Source of the DNA: Talaromyces rugulosus
Lineage: Eukaryota; Ascomycota; Eurotiomycetes; Eurotiales; Trichocomaceae
DNA: 64,000 nucleotides
Direction: 5' to 3'
Assembly: GCF_013368755.1 (NCBI RefSeq)
Contig: NC_049563.1
Coordinates: 1,736,001 to 1,800,000 of the forward strand
Part shown: piece by piece, positions 22,790-33,878 of the stretch
How positions within the stretch are numbered: position 1 is the first letter of the stretch
How the letters are laid out: every line of letters starts with the position of its first letter
Made by a program: the position numbers and the translations under genes
The notes under the pieces: generated by a model
Seen by the model: only the letters and a program-made list of their open reading frames with translations
What the model was told of the DNA's origin: nothing
Database searches by the model: none

Positions 22790-24792
22790 CTACCCTTCGA
22801 CCAATGTCTGTTTTGGTCCTTGGCCAAGGATTTCGAGAGATCGTCGTGCCAGCGCAACAACCTCGCCTTCGCCTTCATCCACTTCCTCGTCGTCGGACTC
22901 GATATTCCTATCGGAAATTCGCTTGACGAGCTGGACGACATCGTCCGATTTGGAAATCAGCTCAACGAGACCCTCATCGTCCGACTCCAGAAGCTGCAGT
23001 AATGTCCAGATAGCAATGTGTTGGAATGTAGGGTCGCCGCTATCAAGGAATCGAGTGAGGTATCCGTGAATGCCTTCATCTGGCTCCTTCCAATCCCGGA
23101 TGAAGATCGAATAATTCCCAACTGTTAAGCATTGTTAGAAAATAACCAAATTGTAGAGTATAGAGCTCAGCTTACTCTTGGAAGAGAGGTTCCCCAAAGC
23201 AGCGGCACTGTTGCCCTGTACTTCGATACTATCCGAAGCTGTAAGAGGAATCAATACGTCGAAAACGCCGAGACTGAGAAGCTGGGGTTTTAATTCGTCA
23301 CTGAGAGCGAGAACGGCAATCGCAGCGGTCATCTCAGACTGGACAATAACAGGGACGGTTAGGACAAGGTCTTTGCATTTTTGGACAGCCCCCGCTTGAA
23401 GAACGAGCTCTTTGTTCCGATCGGAGCTGGCCGCCAAGTTACGGAGAGTCGAGATAGCGTGGCACTGGATCTCTTCACTGTCCTTAGAGCCAAGAAGATC
23501 GACGAGGGGCTTCAGGAAGCCTGCGTCAATGATCGGTGATTCATTGAGGGGGTGGATCGAGATGTTTCGGATACAGGCCACGGCGGATAGAATGAGAGGG
23601 AGATATGAAGACTGAAGAAGGCGTAAAAGAGGTGGGAGACCTTTGGCACGAACAATTTCCAGCTGGTACTTTTCATCGGATGCCAGGTTTCGGAGGGCAA
23701 GGGCTGCTTGGCACTGTACTTTGGGTGTAGACGAGTCCATTAGTTGGACAAGAGACTGGACTAGGCGTGACTCGGTCTGTGCGAGCCGTTTACGATTAGC
23801 AGAATCAACGGCGATGTTGCTGAGGGCCGTCGTGCAGTAATATTGCACGTCGACATCTTGAGACGAGAGCAGCTGGACTAGCACAGGGATGGCACCAGCA
23901 TTGACCAGCTCTTGACGGTTCTCATCTGTTTGAATTAGCACAATCGAAAGCTATAGAGGCTGACAGAAGTCGAAATATACCAGAGTGTGTCATGTTCAAA
24001 AGAGCACCAGTCGCATTCCGTTGCACACGCATATCCTTGGACTTGGCTAGTCTCGTGAGAGGGCCCAGGGCTCCAGACCGAGCAATTTTCGACTTGTTTT
24101 CTTCGTGGGTCGCGAGGTTTGTAATGCATCCGACGGCATTGCACTGTACTTCGACGTTGGGCGACATCATTTGTCGGATCAATGGGTTGAGACCGCCCAG
24201 CGAGACGATCAACACTTTGTTTTCAGCTGTACCCAGTCAGTTTATGCGTGGAAATATGCGAGACATTGAAGGCCGTACTGTTTACAGCAAGATTCCCCAG
24301 TGCTGCGCTTGCGGCTCTTTGAACTTCGATATCTGGACTTTGGAGCAGAGAAAGAATCGGCTCGAGAGTATCTCGATCCACCTCGCGTACATCTATATAA
24401 CATGGTGAGTTTTGGGTTGACCATAAACCTGGTGATACACACCTCGCTCCGTGATTTCGGCAAACGTCAAGCTAGCACTCCTTTGCAAATCAACATTGTC
24501 GGAATATACCAAGGTGCTCAAGGCTCGAAGCGGTTCGCCGGCGAAAAAGTCGGTCTCAGCGCGCTAAAGAAGAGCACGAGTTAGTTAGCTATAAGCTTCT
24601 CGCAGGTGAAATAGGTAGCTTGCATACGTTTTCGAGGTACTGCAAAAGGTCGGCTACTGCCTCGCGCTCGCTATCTTGCAGGGTGGTTTCGTAGATGCCA
24701 TCCCTCGGGTTACCCCCCAGAGAGCCTAGACAGTCGGAAATATGGCACCACTGGTCGATGGTCGACAAACAAGCCAGGCAGGCGTTTGCCAT
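22790..24792 (-). CDS. vac8: vacuolar armadillo-repeat protein Vac8
   Basis: Membrane-anchored adaptor on the vacuole, involved in inheritance, nucleus-vacuole contact, fusion and autophagy. Six exons: 24792-24628, 24563-24443, 24392-24279, 24226-23981, 23925-23176 and 23121-22790, giving 575 residues (yeast has 578). Armadillo repeats fill most of the protein, for example [34 protein letters not shown] and [17 protein letters not shown]. The C-terminus is acidic. The N-terminus reads [11 protein letters not shown]: two cysteines suit palmitoylation, but residue 2 is Ala, whereas canonical Vac8 has a myristoylated Gly2. No upstream in-frame alternative with Gly2 was found in the adjacent bases. 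The join to [16 protein letters not shown] is typical. Confidence 0.95.
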
Positions 24793-25133
24793 GGCGAATG
24801 TAGGCTGTGGACTGGACCTTTACCGGACCCCAAGGCCTCAGTCAGGAAGGATCGCGCCCGGGAGGAATCAAAATTGACGGAGCGATAATTTATCTAGGCG
24901 AGAAACATTACCGAGCGAGAGGAGTCGGTAGAAGCAGAGACAGAATGCGACCGGGGGAAACCGAGTCGGGCAGGAGGCATGAATATGAGGGTTGATGTTG
25001 GCTATCCTGGTCGGACGGGTAACCGCGTGATTTGACTAGTTGATAAGGCGGAACGGGAGAGCGTGCTGAGCGATGGAGATGACTAGGTGACGGAGATTAT
25101 AGGGACAGGCCAGCCATCAAGTGGTGGTAAGGC

Positions 25134-25243
25134 AGAGGAGGAGGAGGAGGAGGAGGAGGAGGAAGAAGAAGGGGAGAAGAGGAGGCGGTAGAAGTGGTGG
25201 TGGTGGTGGAGAGGAGGAGAAGGGAAGAGGGAGAAAGAGAGGT
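25134..25243. repeat. purine-rich GGA/GAA simple-sequence tract
   Basis: The plus strand is almost entirely purine, with repeated GAG/GGA/GAA triplets and a GTGGTG insert. It sits 340-450 bp upstream of the Vac8 start, where it may be part of a promoter or leader. Confidence 0.75.
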
Positions 25244-25581
25244 GATGTTCTTGTGATTGCCGCGACTAGCTTCGACCCTGCCGAACTCACTGCAACAACA
25301 AACTCGAGTTTGCCCTTGCACAACAATTACTGCCTTGGGCTTTCTGGTTTATTGCCAGTCGTCTTGCTGTCTGTGAATACCTTCTAGGTGCAGATTACGA
25401 TTCCCACCATAGAAACTAGCACCGCATCTGTAGCTAGCAGCCACAAGCTACGATGATGTATTTTGCTGCCTGCTCAACTGCGCCTTGAGCCCTTTTCGGC
25501 AATGACTCACTAATGGACTGATTATCAACAACCTACTGCTAGTACTACTTACTACTGAGTATTGCGCATGTCTCAGCCAGG

Positions 25582-26076
25582 ATGATCGATGCTGCGTTCC
25601 GCAATAGCGTCTGCCATGTATGTACCCGTGATCATCGCCGAGCTAAGATAGCCACAGCAAAAGGCGCACATGATGAGTCGCCAGTCAGACGCATCGGTTT
25701 GTTAGGAGTGGGGTTCTACTCGATCTTGCCGGCGACTGATAAGATGTCAGACGGCGCATGGATCTATGGCTTGTATGACGGACGAGATCCTCTATCCTCT
25801 GCGCCTCCCACGGCTCTATGTAGGACCGGTCGGGCAATTCGTATCTACGCTGCGCCATGCATACAATCTCGCATATGCAGCAAAGGCGACGGGAGGTTTA
25901 TAGGCGAATCCTTTCTTGCGAGTTCGCGACCCGACCGAGGAGAATATGCGAAGCACGTAAACGGGGACAGGGCGATCGACAAGGCTGCAACGATGCTTGA
26001 GGGTACGTTTGCTGCAAGCCCAGCATGCAGTATCATTCCCTCATCGACAGACTTTGCTCTCCTTATCCTCCCTTGA
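25582..26076 (+). CDS. isolated open frame, doubtful gene
   Basis: An uninterrupted frame of 164 residues within a gene-poor region. I see no recognisable domain, signal peptide or membrane span, and the composition is not clearly protein-like. The opposite strand is open over part of the same interval. It could be a chance frame or a lineage-specific gene. It is listed only because it is the longest frame in 3.6 kb. Confidence 0.15.
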   Translation: MIDAAFRNSVCHVCTRDHRRAKIATAKGAHDESPVRRIGLLGVGFYSILPATDKMSDGAWIYGLYDGRDPLSSAPPTALCRTGRAIRIYAAPCIQSRICSKGDGRFIGESFLASSRPDRGEYAKHVNGDRAIDKAATMLEGTFAASPACSIIPSSTDFALLILP

Positions 26077-27807
26077 CACGCGTCATCACATCCGCGATGT
26101 TCGCCTTGCCAGTTGGCTTGTATAGAACCGTTTTTAGTGCTTTGATGTGACGATACCGGGGGTTTTCTGTAAGACATCGTGGCTATGAAGGGGCACTCTG
26201 GACGAGCGCGTCCTGGAGTGTATCACGAAACGAATTCCATCCCAGCTGAGCAGGACGGATTGGTTGCACAGAGTAGGGACAAGAGCATATTCGTATCAGT
26301 CACCGATAGACATGGAAGCATCCTCCATCTTAGTTACCTACGCTTACCAGATTTTGCACGTAGGAGGGACTTGGGATTGGAGTTTACAGAATTGCGGTAA
26401 ACAAGGCACATCTACCAACGATTAGGGAGCTTGTAAAAGATCTGCTGCTACCTATCTACTACAGAGAGTGGGTTTCGATTATGAATCATAAGTACATTAA
26501 CCAGACATTGCTTATCAAGACCATAGAATACGTCTTCCTTCTCCAGCCCGCCGGTCAAGCCGAAGAAATGATGAAAAAAGGGTGTGCAAGACCGACAATA
26601 GGTATTGCTTTCAAAAATTGCTTCGTAGAATACAGTCATCTTCAGGGCCTTGAAGAAGGCCAAGAAGACCAAAATTCGAGCATATTCCCTACTCCAAGTC
26701 CGCCCATATAGGGGAGATTAGAGAGGACATGCCGTTCAATCAACGAAAGCTGCGGAGAAAAGAAGAAACGGGACGTCATTCTTTCTCGGGGAAGAGATAC
26801 CCACGCTTATGCCTCAGGCACATCAGCCAGTAGGTCGACCAACCGAGAAGATCTATATAAGACGACGGTTTCGGTTTGAAAATACGTGACCTGGTCCGGA
26901 GACAAGCCTCGTTGTTTAACATGATGGTATAACAAGGTACAATAAACAGTATATATTGTATTGTATAGTTTGACAGTGAATTAAAAATTACTTATATGAC
27001 CATACTAAATCTAGGATCCAGTCTTTATCAATCATATATATGTATTTGTCTACTGGCCACCTTGTAAACATGGGTTTAATTTTTATTTGTATTTTTTGTT
27101 TCACTTGTCATGTTTCAACTTCTTGTTCTCGGGCACGTACCTATTTAGTGGCGCATAAACGCTGGTGGGCAGCGTAGAATCCACTCCGTACGTCGTCAAC
27201 CCCTCTATCGGGATATTATTGGCTTCTCAACCTGCAATGGGGATTCATTCCCAAAAATAATGCTTTATTTTTGAAAGTAGCTGCAAGTAATAATCGCTTC
27301 ACTGCTGTGGCGATTATTGCTTTGCTAGTGAGGGCACAAGTGGCAGGTTAATTAAAGAAAGACCTCACCTCCAAAAACAGTCACGGCAGGGCAAATGTAT
27401 ACTTGAAAAAAGAGGGTGGTTCGAACCCCACGATTCGCAAAAAGAGCAGCTTTTCTCTGATTGAGGCTCTCAAACCCCAAGCTCTAGAAACCACACGTCC
27501 AAAGGTTCCAAAAGCGGAAAGGAGTTCCTCTAACCGTATTTGTAGTATTTACAGCCTAAGTTGAAGTGTGCCTGAAGCTCCTCTGGCAAATTTCGGTATA
27601 GAATAGGCCGACGTCTTTGATGTCCTTGTGGGCTCGGGCGAGCGTGCAAGGCAGTGATTGATCAATCCCAACAACACCAGCAGTAATAATAATAAGTGCC
27701 AATAATAGTAACAAACCCCGCAGATGAGAGGTGCACGTGAGACCTGCATGCGGGCGATCATGCAGACACTGGTCACTTGTAGTAAGCGCGAGTAATGTGT
27801 TATTTTG

Positions 27808-27873
27808 ATATGACTGACTACAGGGCTGTCTATACTCTGTAGTAGCCAGTCATACCGGTCTATACTGTATAGT
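27808..27873. repeat. imperfect hairpin with nested direct repeats
   Basis: The left arm TATGACTGACTACAG (about 27809-27823) pairs imperfectly with the right arm CTGTAGTAGCCAGTCATA (27837-27854). Inside and after it, the phrase GTCTATACT occurs twice (27828 and 27859), followed by TGTA...AGT. It may be a small structured element or the footprint of a miniature transposon. Confidence 0.45.
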
Positions 27874-28412
27874 GACAGAGCTGCCGGTTATTATTACTAT
27901 GCCATAAGAATAAGAAGTCAGCGGCGCCCCCGTCAGTGCCAAGTCCCCTAATCCGTCGACCGGGACTTTAGCTGCTGTTTAGTGCTGGTCCAGAGCTACG
28001 CAATGCGTACTGCTAAGACTCAGACGGGTTTAGTTGTCTGCTTCGCTAACTGGTTCGATATCAAGGAAGAAAGGAAACAAAAAGAGAAATTTGCCTCTCG
28101 AGCCTCGTGTTTTTTCCATCGTCCCGCCCAGCCGTTTCTGTCTTTTCCCACTCTCCCATTGTTCTGCGCGCTGTGCATAGACGAGGCTGGCTGGGTACCT
28201 TTTTTTTTTTTTTGTCTCATTCTGTGTCTTGTCCCTCTCTCTGTCTCGCTGAAATCGGCCTTGAAATCAAGTATCTCGGGCAACCCGCCGAACGGAGCGA
28301 CAGACAGACAAGGAACACAGCAGAGGGACCTGCAACGCGATCAACCCTCGCCCGGGAATAATAACAAAAAAAAAAGAGAACAACAGTTACAAAACACAAT
28401 TAGATCTATTCC

Positions 28413-30224
28413 ATGGCGACAGAGCCCAGCAGGACGGGACGACTGCGGCGGCTCAGCCAGTTGCGGACCTACACCCAGAGCCACCTCATCCCCTCTTCTC
28501 CTCCTGCATCGTCTTCTCCTCCTCTTCCTCCTCCGGCACCTCTCGCATCTTCTCCGCCCAGCAGCAGCAGCAACAACCAGAACAACAGTAACAAGAAACG
28601 CAATCGCAACAGCCTGAGCCGCGTGGTCGGCTTCTCGTCGCCCTTTCATTTTTCCACCTCCGCCAGCGCTCCCGAGCCCGAACAACCTCCTCCAAACAAT
28701 AACGTCACCTCCACGCTCACCGCTGCTGCCCACGACCTTCGCTCCTCCGGCAGCCTCAGCACGAACTCGGGTGATCTGCAAGACCAGACAGGATCGTCCG
28801 CCTCATCGCATGCGCCCGTCGCCCCCGCCACCGCCGAGTCTGCGATGCCCGCCGGCGCCCCGCGAGACCCTGGCCAGCAGGCGGGTTCAGCCTCTCCCCC
28901 AGAGGAGTCGTCGTCCTTGACCCCAGATGCCGATTTTGCCTCGTCCACCAGGCCCAAGATGAGTAGCAAGACCATCCGCTTCTTCTCGCACCAGGACCCG
29001 CACCACACGTCGCGACCGTCGCTGCAATTCCCGCCCATGTCGCGCACCATCCCGTCGGAAGACTCTATCATCCGGATCGGGCGGTACTCTGAGCGCGATG
29101 GCGTGCCTATCGCCAATCCGACCGACCCCTCAGACGCTCCCATGGGCTTCAAGTCCAAGGTCGTCAGCCGGAAACACTGCGAGTTCTCCTTCTCCAACGG
29201 CCAGTGGCACATCAAAGATGTCGGGAGCTCGTCCGGCACCTTTTTGAACCGCATTCGCCTGAGTCCGCCCAACATACCGTCGCGGCTGTACGCTGTGCGC
29301 GATGGCGACGTTGTCCAACTGGGAATCGACTTTCGAGGGGGGGAGGAAATGATTTTCCGCTGTGTGCGCATCCGGATCGAATGCAACCGTACGTGGCAGC
29401 AAAGGCCAAATGAATTCAAGTATGCCAGTGTTTGCAGAGAAAGAAATCAGTGGTGCCAGGACTAACTCTTTGTAGTAAAAACACCGAAAACCTGATTAAC
29501 AACCTGGGGAAAGGCAAGGCGGCCGCTGATTTTGCTGGCTGTAGGGAATGCTCTATCTGCCTGGGGTCTGTCCTGGTAAGTTAATATAACATTGTATTTT
29601 TATGATACCTGCTAACAGTCCCGACAGCGACCGTATCAATGTCTCTTCATGGCGGCTTGCGCACACGTTTGGCATTACAAGTGTATCAGCCGGTTGATCC
29701 ACTCCCGCGACTATCCCATGTTTCAATGTCCCAACTGTCGTGTCTGGACGGACTTGAATGCAGAAGTAGATGATACGGTCGATCTCGAGGAAGAAAACCA
29801 GACCGAATTGGAGTCAAAGCTAGCAGACGCCGAGGATGGAAATGACACGACGACAACCCAGGATGATTCTGCCACGGCTGAAGAGCAGCACCCATCGGGC
29901 CCAGGCCAGGGCCAGGCTAGTAGAGATGCGGCAGAGGCCAATGACCTTGCCGCCATCGTGGAGAATATGGACCTGGAAGACAGGAGCACGCCGATGCAGG
30001 ACGGCGAGAATCCCGACAGCGGGAACAACAGCACCGCCGAGACTGGCACCCCTAGCGAGTCTAGAGGCCGATCTGCCAACATACCAATTCCAGCAAGCTC
30101 GGGGCTTCGGTTACGGCCGCCTAGTCCAGATTCTTATGCTCCCGATAACTTTGAAGACAACCCGATGACGCCCAGAAACGACACTGGCCCTCTGGCCCTG
30201 GACGGCCGGACAGGGCGTTTCTAG
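28413..30224 (+). CDS. FHA-RING E3 ubiquitin ligase (Dma1/Dma2/Chf family)
   Basis: Fungal Dma proteins are phospho-binding ubiquitin ligases that act in the spindle-position and septation checkpoints. Three exons, 28413-29419, 29476-29575 and 29628-30224, give 567 residues. A long disordered Ser/Pro-rich N-terminus precedes the FHA domain at about 215-330 (RIGRYSER, SRKHCEF, IKDVGSSSGTFLNRIRLS). The RING-H2 ligands are Cys361, Cys364, Cys380, His382, His385, Cys388, Cys403 and Cys406. A long acidic, disordered tail follows. The third exon has two possible CAG acceptors 9 nt apart. The downstream one (exon from 29628) was chosen because RING spacing then matches homologues; the other would add Ser-Arg-Gln. 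Confidence 0.92.
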
Positions 30225-30656
30225 CAGCGTATTTGAAATGATTTTGGCTGTTTCCACGAGCATGAGAAATGCCCTCTTCGTGAAGAACGAGGGGTTTATG
30301 ATTTCTCGACAGTCTTGAATTTTGCATAGCCATGTGGTGTCCAGAGGAGAAAGGCGGATTGATATTTATTTTCATTAATTTTTTTCCATAATGTTGACTT
30401 GATCTACGGTTTTCACATTGCAGACTAGCGAGGTGTATTTGCATTTGATTTATTTTCATGTAGTCGTGGCATATAATGAATGCAATTGATACTAACTTTT
30501 GTACTCTGTTCTGTTAACTTCAAGATAAAACGACTACGGCCCGCTGTGGGTTCTGCCAAGCTTCCCCGCACCGCGTTATCTCCGCCAACAACTCCGTTGT
30601 TGATGTTGTTGCTTCACAGCTTCATCGTTGTTCATGTCACGCTGGCTTGAATTACC
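30225..30656. other. intergenic region
   Basis: A 432 bp spacer between two plus-strand genes, with an AT-rich first half. No gene is supported. It probably contains the terminator of the FHA-RING gene and the promoter of the channel gene. Confidence 0.5.
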
Positions 30657-31998
30657 ATGCGCTTCAGCGAGCCAACGACACCCACCGGGGCCACAGCTCC
30701 AGACCTGGGACACGGCTTCCCCAACAACCGCCACCATTTTCGCGCAGGGACGCACCCCTTCATGTTGTCGAGTCGCAAGAAGCCGCGGCGGCTGCCCCTG
30801 GTGTTCCGCTTCATCAAGGGCGCCATCCACGGCGCCATTCTGATTCCTGTCTTTTGCCATGCGGTCTTTACCGCGGTGGTGGTCGTGCTGGACCGTCATG
30901 TGTTTAACACCGTCGGGCTGCCGAGCACTATTGTACGAATTAGCAGGATCTCTGTTGGGTATTCTAACTGACTGGATTTTTGGTAGATCCCCTCCCTGTC
31001 CATCGTCGTGGGCTTGATTCTCGTCTTCCGAAACCAGACATCCTACAATCGCTTTTGGGACGGCCGCAACGGCATTCAGACCGTACACACTTCGGTCCGC
31101 AACCTGGTGCGCGTGATCCTGACTCATGCGTACACGGTCGACCGGCCGCTCACGTCCGCCGAGAAAGACGACGTCGAGCGCACTATTCGTTTCCTAATGG
31201 CTATTCCGTATGCAGTCAAGAACCATTTGCGTGCGGAATGGGGCGCGGCTTGGGCTGGCAGGGTTATCGGGCAGGATATCGACGAGGATGGGGAGTCTGT
31301 TTTCAACCCAGTGTATGCGAGTCTATTACCTGTAGGGTTAGAGGGCCACGAACAGGATGGACTGGGTTTGCCGTTCCAGTTGACATTTTTTGTCGACGCC
31401 TTTATCAAGCGTGGTGTGCTGCGGGACTGGTTCAGTGCCCCCGGGGCGAGTCAAATGCAGGCTCAGCTGGGCACCCTGACGCAAGCGATTGGGTCTTGTG
31501 AGGTTATAAAAATGACGCCTATTCCTGTTGCTCATTTGTAAGCTTCCTCTTCTTCTCTTCTTTGCTTCTACTCAATGCTGAATTTCTAGAATCCACCAAA
31601 AGCAAGTCCTAGCCCTCTTCGGCTGTGTCTTGCCCTTCGCCATGGTCGACGAGCTGAGCTGGTGGTCCATCCCCATCGTAACACTGGTAATTTTCACTCT
31701 GTACGGCATTGAGGGCATCGGCTCGCAGCTCGAAGACCCGTTTGGATACGACCGCAACGACATCAAAATGGACGCGATTGTGTCCGACGCCAACGTGGAA
31801 ATCGAAGTTATTCTGGACGAATGGAGGCGTGTTACGGCCGCAGCAGAGATTGCGGTCAAGCAGGCTGGTACGCCGGAGGATCGAGTGGCGCCTCCTCCTG
31901 CTCATCCTCTGTCGTCCAGTCCGCGGTATCAGCCTGGGGATTTGTTTTTGAGGGCGAGACCGAGGTCAGTGAATGTGAATTGGAACCGGGGAGCGTAA
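30657..31998 (+). CDS. bestrophin-like (UPF0187) membrane channel
   Basis: Member of the bestrophin/UPF0187 anion-channel family. Three exons, 30657-30932, 30987-31537 and 31590-31998, give 411 residues. The first membrane region is GAILIPVFCHAVFTAVVVVL, and the second includes IPSLSIVVGLILVFRNQTSY. The signature RNQTSYNRFWDGR is the family's arginine/tyrosine/aromatic motif. Near the C-terminus come two further hydrophobic stretches (VLALFGCVLPFAMVDELSWW, IPIVTLVIFTLYGIEGIG) and the conserved QLEDPFGYDRNDI. The tail is Pro/Ser-rich. Substrate and cellular membrane cannot be told from sequence alone. Confidence 0.9.
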
Positions 31999-32188
31999 AT
32001 TTTTTTTGATATTTTTATTTTTATTTTTCGAATTGTCATTTTAATTTTGTACATATGAGACTCAAGAGTACAGCGGAACTATTCTCATAACTTCAAGGCT
32101 AGAGCCAAGCAGAAAGTAAATGACCCAAACACGCTATTCACCACCTTGTCCGTCTTGGGAATAGAAGCAACAGAATCACTTCTCTGCT

Positions 32189-33605
32189 CTAATCCTCGAT
32201 ACTGACCGATTCAATCGATATTGGCTCTTTTTGATCCGAATCAGCCTCACCTTTTGGTGATTTTTTGCACCGTGTCTCTCCGAGATACTCTACCTCCCCC
32301 TCCTCGTCTTGCTGCTCATTTCGGGTTCTCTTTTTGCTTGGCGATGAGGAGTTTGAAGGAATAGAGTTTTTGCCTTGTATGGTCTCTGGAGAGCTGCTAC
32401 TGCTGCTACTTATAGTAGTGATAGCGGCAGCAGGAGTCCCATGGCCGCGGTAGATCTCACGCATAACGCTACTAGCTAAATACTCTGGTGAGTTTTCCAA
32501 ACGGCGATGATGATGATCATGACGACGACGACGATCCAGCCCCATCATGCTCGGCGAGTAGTCCTGCAGCGACCCAGAAAGCGGATCCTCACTGCTGTCA
32601 CTTAGGACAGGAGAAGGACACACGGGTTCGTGAAAGTACTTGTTGAAGTAAAGAATATCTTCTTCTTCGCCTTCTCCTCCTTCTTCTTCGCCTTCTTTTC
32701 CCTTTTCTCGGTTCTTGTCGGCATCGTCGTCGTCGATTATGATGGGTTTTTCCGGGGAGCCGGGCAGACCAGCAAATACACCGTTGTCATAAGCATTGCC
32801 GTCAATATCATAGTTAGTATCGTGGTGGTCGGGATGCCAGATAAAATTCGAAGGGTGGAGGAGACATGACGGAGAATCAAGCGCTGGCAAGAACTGGTCG
32901 AATTCACCTGCTGCTGCTGCTGCTGCTGCTGCCGCGGCATTTTGATAGCGCACGTCTGATGATGTTGATGTAAACCCCATTTCCTGCGACTCCTCGTCAA
33001 ACGCAGCAGCTACAGAACTCAGAGCAGCAGCCGCAGAATCAAGAGCAGCGCTCAATCTAGATTTCGATTTTGCCGCCGCCGCTGCTGCTGCTGCAGAAGC
33101 AGTAGAAGCACGACTTCCTCCAGCTCCAGCTCGAACTCGACGACCTTGATGATGATGATGATGATGATGACGAGTGCCCATAACAACGGCAATCGCACGC
33201 ATACGCTTCTTCGCATCATTCTCCAAATCCGCCAGCTCGTTTTCCGTATCCTCAATACCATCCAAGATCCAGTTTCGCTCCGGATCCCAGCCGAATTTTC
33301 GACCCTCAAACGTCCGAGGAGTGCCGTGGCGACGCCAAAAGTCGTGTGCGGATTTGATGCTCCATGGGTCACGATGGTTTTTCAGTTGAAAGTGCCAGAG
33401 GTCTTTGAGCTGGTAATGCAGGCAGTGCAGGTGGTCGTAGCGGGCTCGTAGAGGGCCGGTTATGTGGCGAGGATAGTGGGTTGGTGCTTCGATGGTGGGT
33501 ACCTGGGAGGATGGATTAGTTTTTATCGTGATGGGCGAGGAGAAGAGGTCGACTCACATAGAAGGTAGGACCGTTGTCGTCACTCTCGCTGTCCTTTAGA
33601 GACAT
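32189..33605 (-). CDS. conserved hypothetical protein with poly-His and poly-Ala runs
   Basis: Two exons, 33605-33558 and 33502-32189, give 453 residues. The first exon is 16 codons (MSLKDSESDDNGPTFY) and joins in phase to VPTIEAPTHYPRHITGPL. The segment up to about residue 110 is rich in His, Trp and Arg (DHLHCLHYQLKDLWHFQLK, FWRRHGTPRTFEGRKFGWD) and looks folded and conserved. The rest is low complexity: a run of seven His, several Ala runs, long acidic blocks and Ser runs. No known domain is recognised. Trinucleotide repeats (GCT/GCA, CAT) underlie the homopolymers, so their length may vary between isolates. Confidence 0.75.
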
Positions 33606-33878
33606 GGTGGAAGAAGGAAAGATCAGTTGGTGATGACGATGATGATGAGAGTGTGATGGCAAGCTCTTGGAAGAAATGAGATTTATTTAAGAAACTTGGA
33701 TTCGACAACACGAGACGGTGAGATGAGTGGAAAAGACCAGCAATGGTGGTGTCTGCACCAGCGGTACTCTTTTGGGAAGAGTTCACAATGCCCACCCTGG
33801 TTAATTTCTACAATTTATTAAACAATGCAAAAAAAAAACTCGTATCCATTATCATTTAGTCATTATTGCAGAAACTTA

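Larger units (their letters stand above)
24793..28412. other. gene-poor region of 3.6 kb
   Basis: No gene is confidently supported between the head-to-head Vac8 and FHA-RING genes. Contents: a purine-rich GGA/GAA tract at 25134-25243, one isolated open frame at 25582-26076, AT-rich sequence around 26930-27130, and a hairpin/direct-repeat cluster at 27808-27873. The last 400 bp are pyrimidine-rich with a T-run at 28200-28213 and probably serve as promoter and 5' UTR of the next gene. Confidence 0.5.

Noticed and set aside
25097..25387. Overlapping frames encoding poly-Arg/Gly or poly-Ser/Pro over the GGA tract
   Set aside because: They arise from simple-sequence purine/pyrimidine repeats open in several frames at once.
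27400..27445. tRNA T-arm-like sequence GGTGGTTCGAACCCCAC
   Set aside because: No matching acceptor stem (GCGAATC expected) or anticodon arm is found within tRNA distance upstream.
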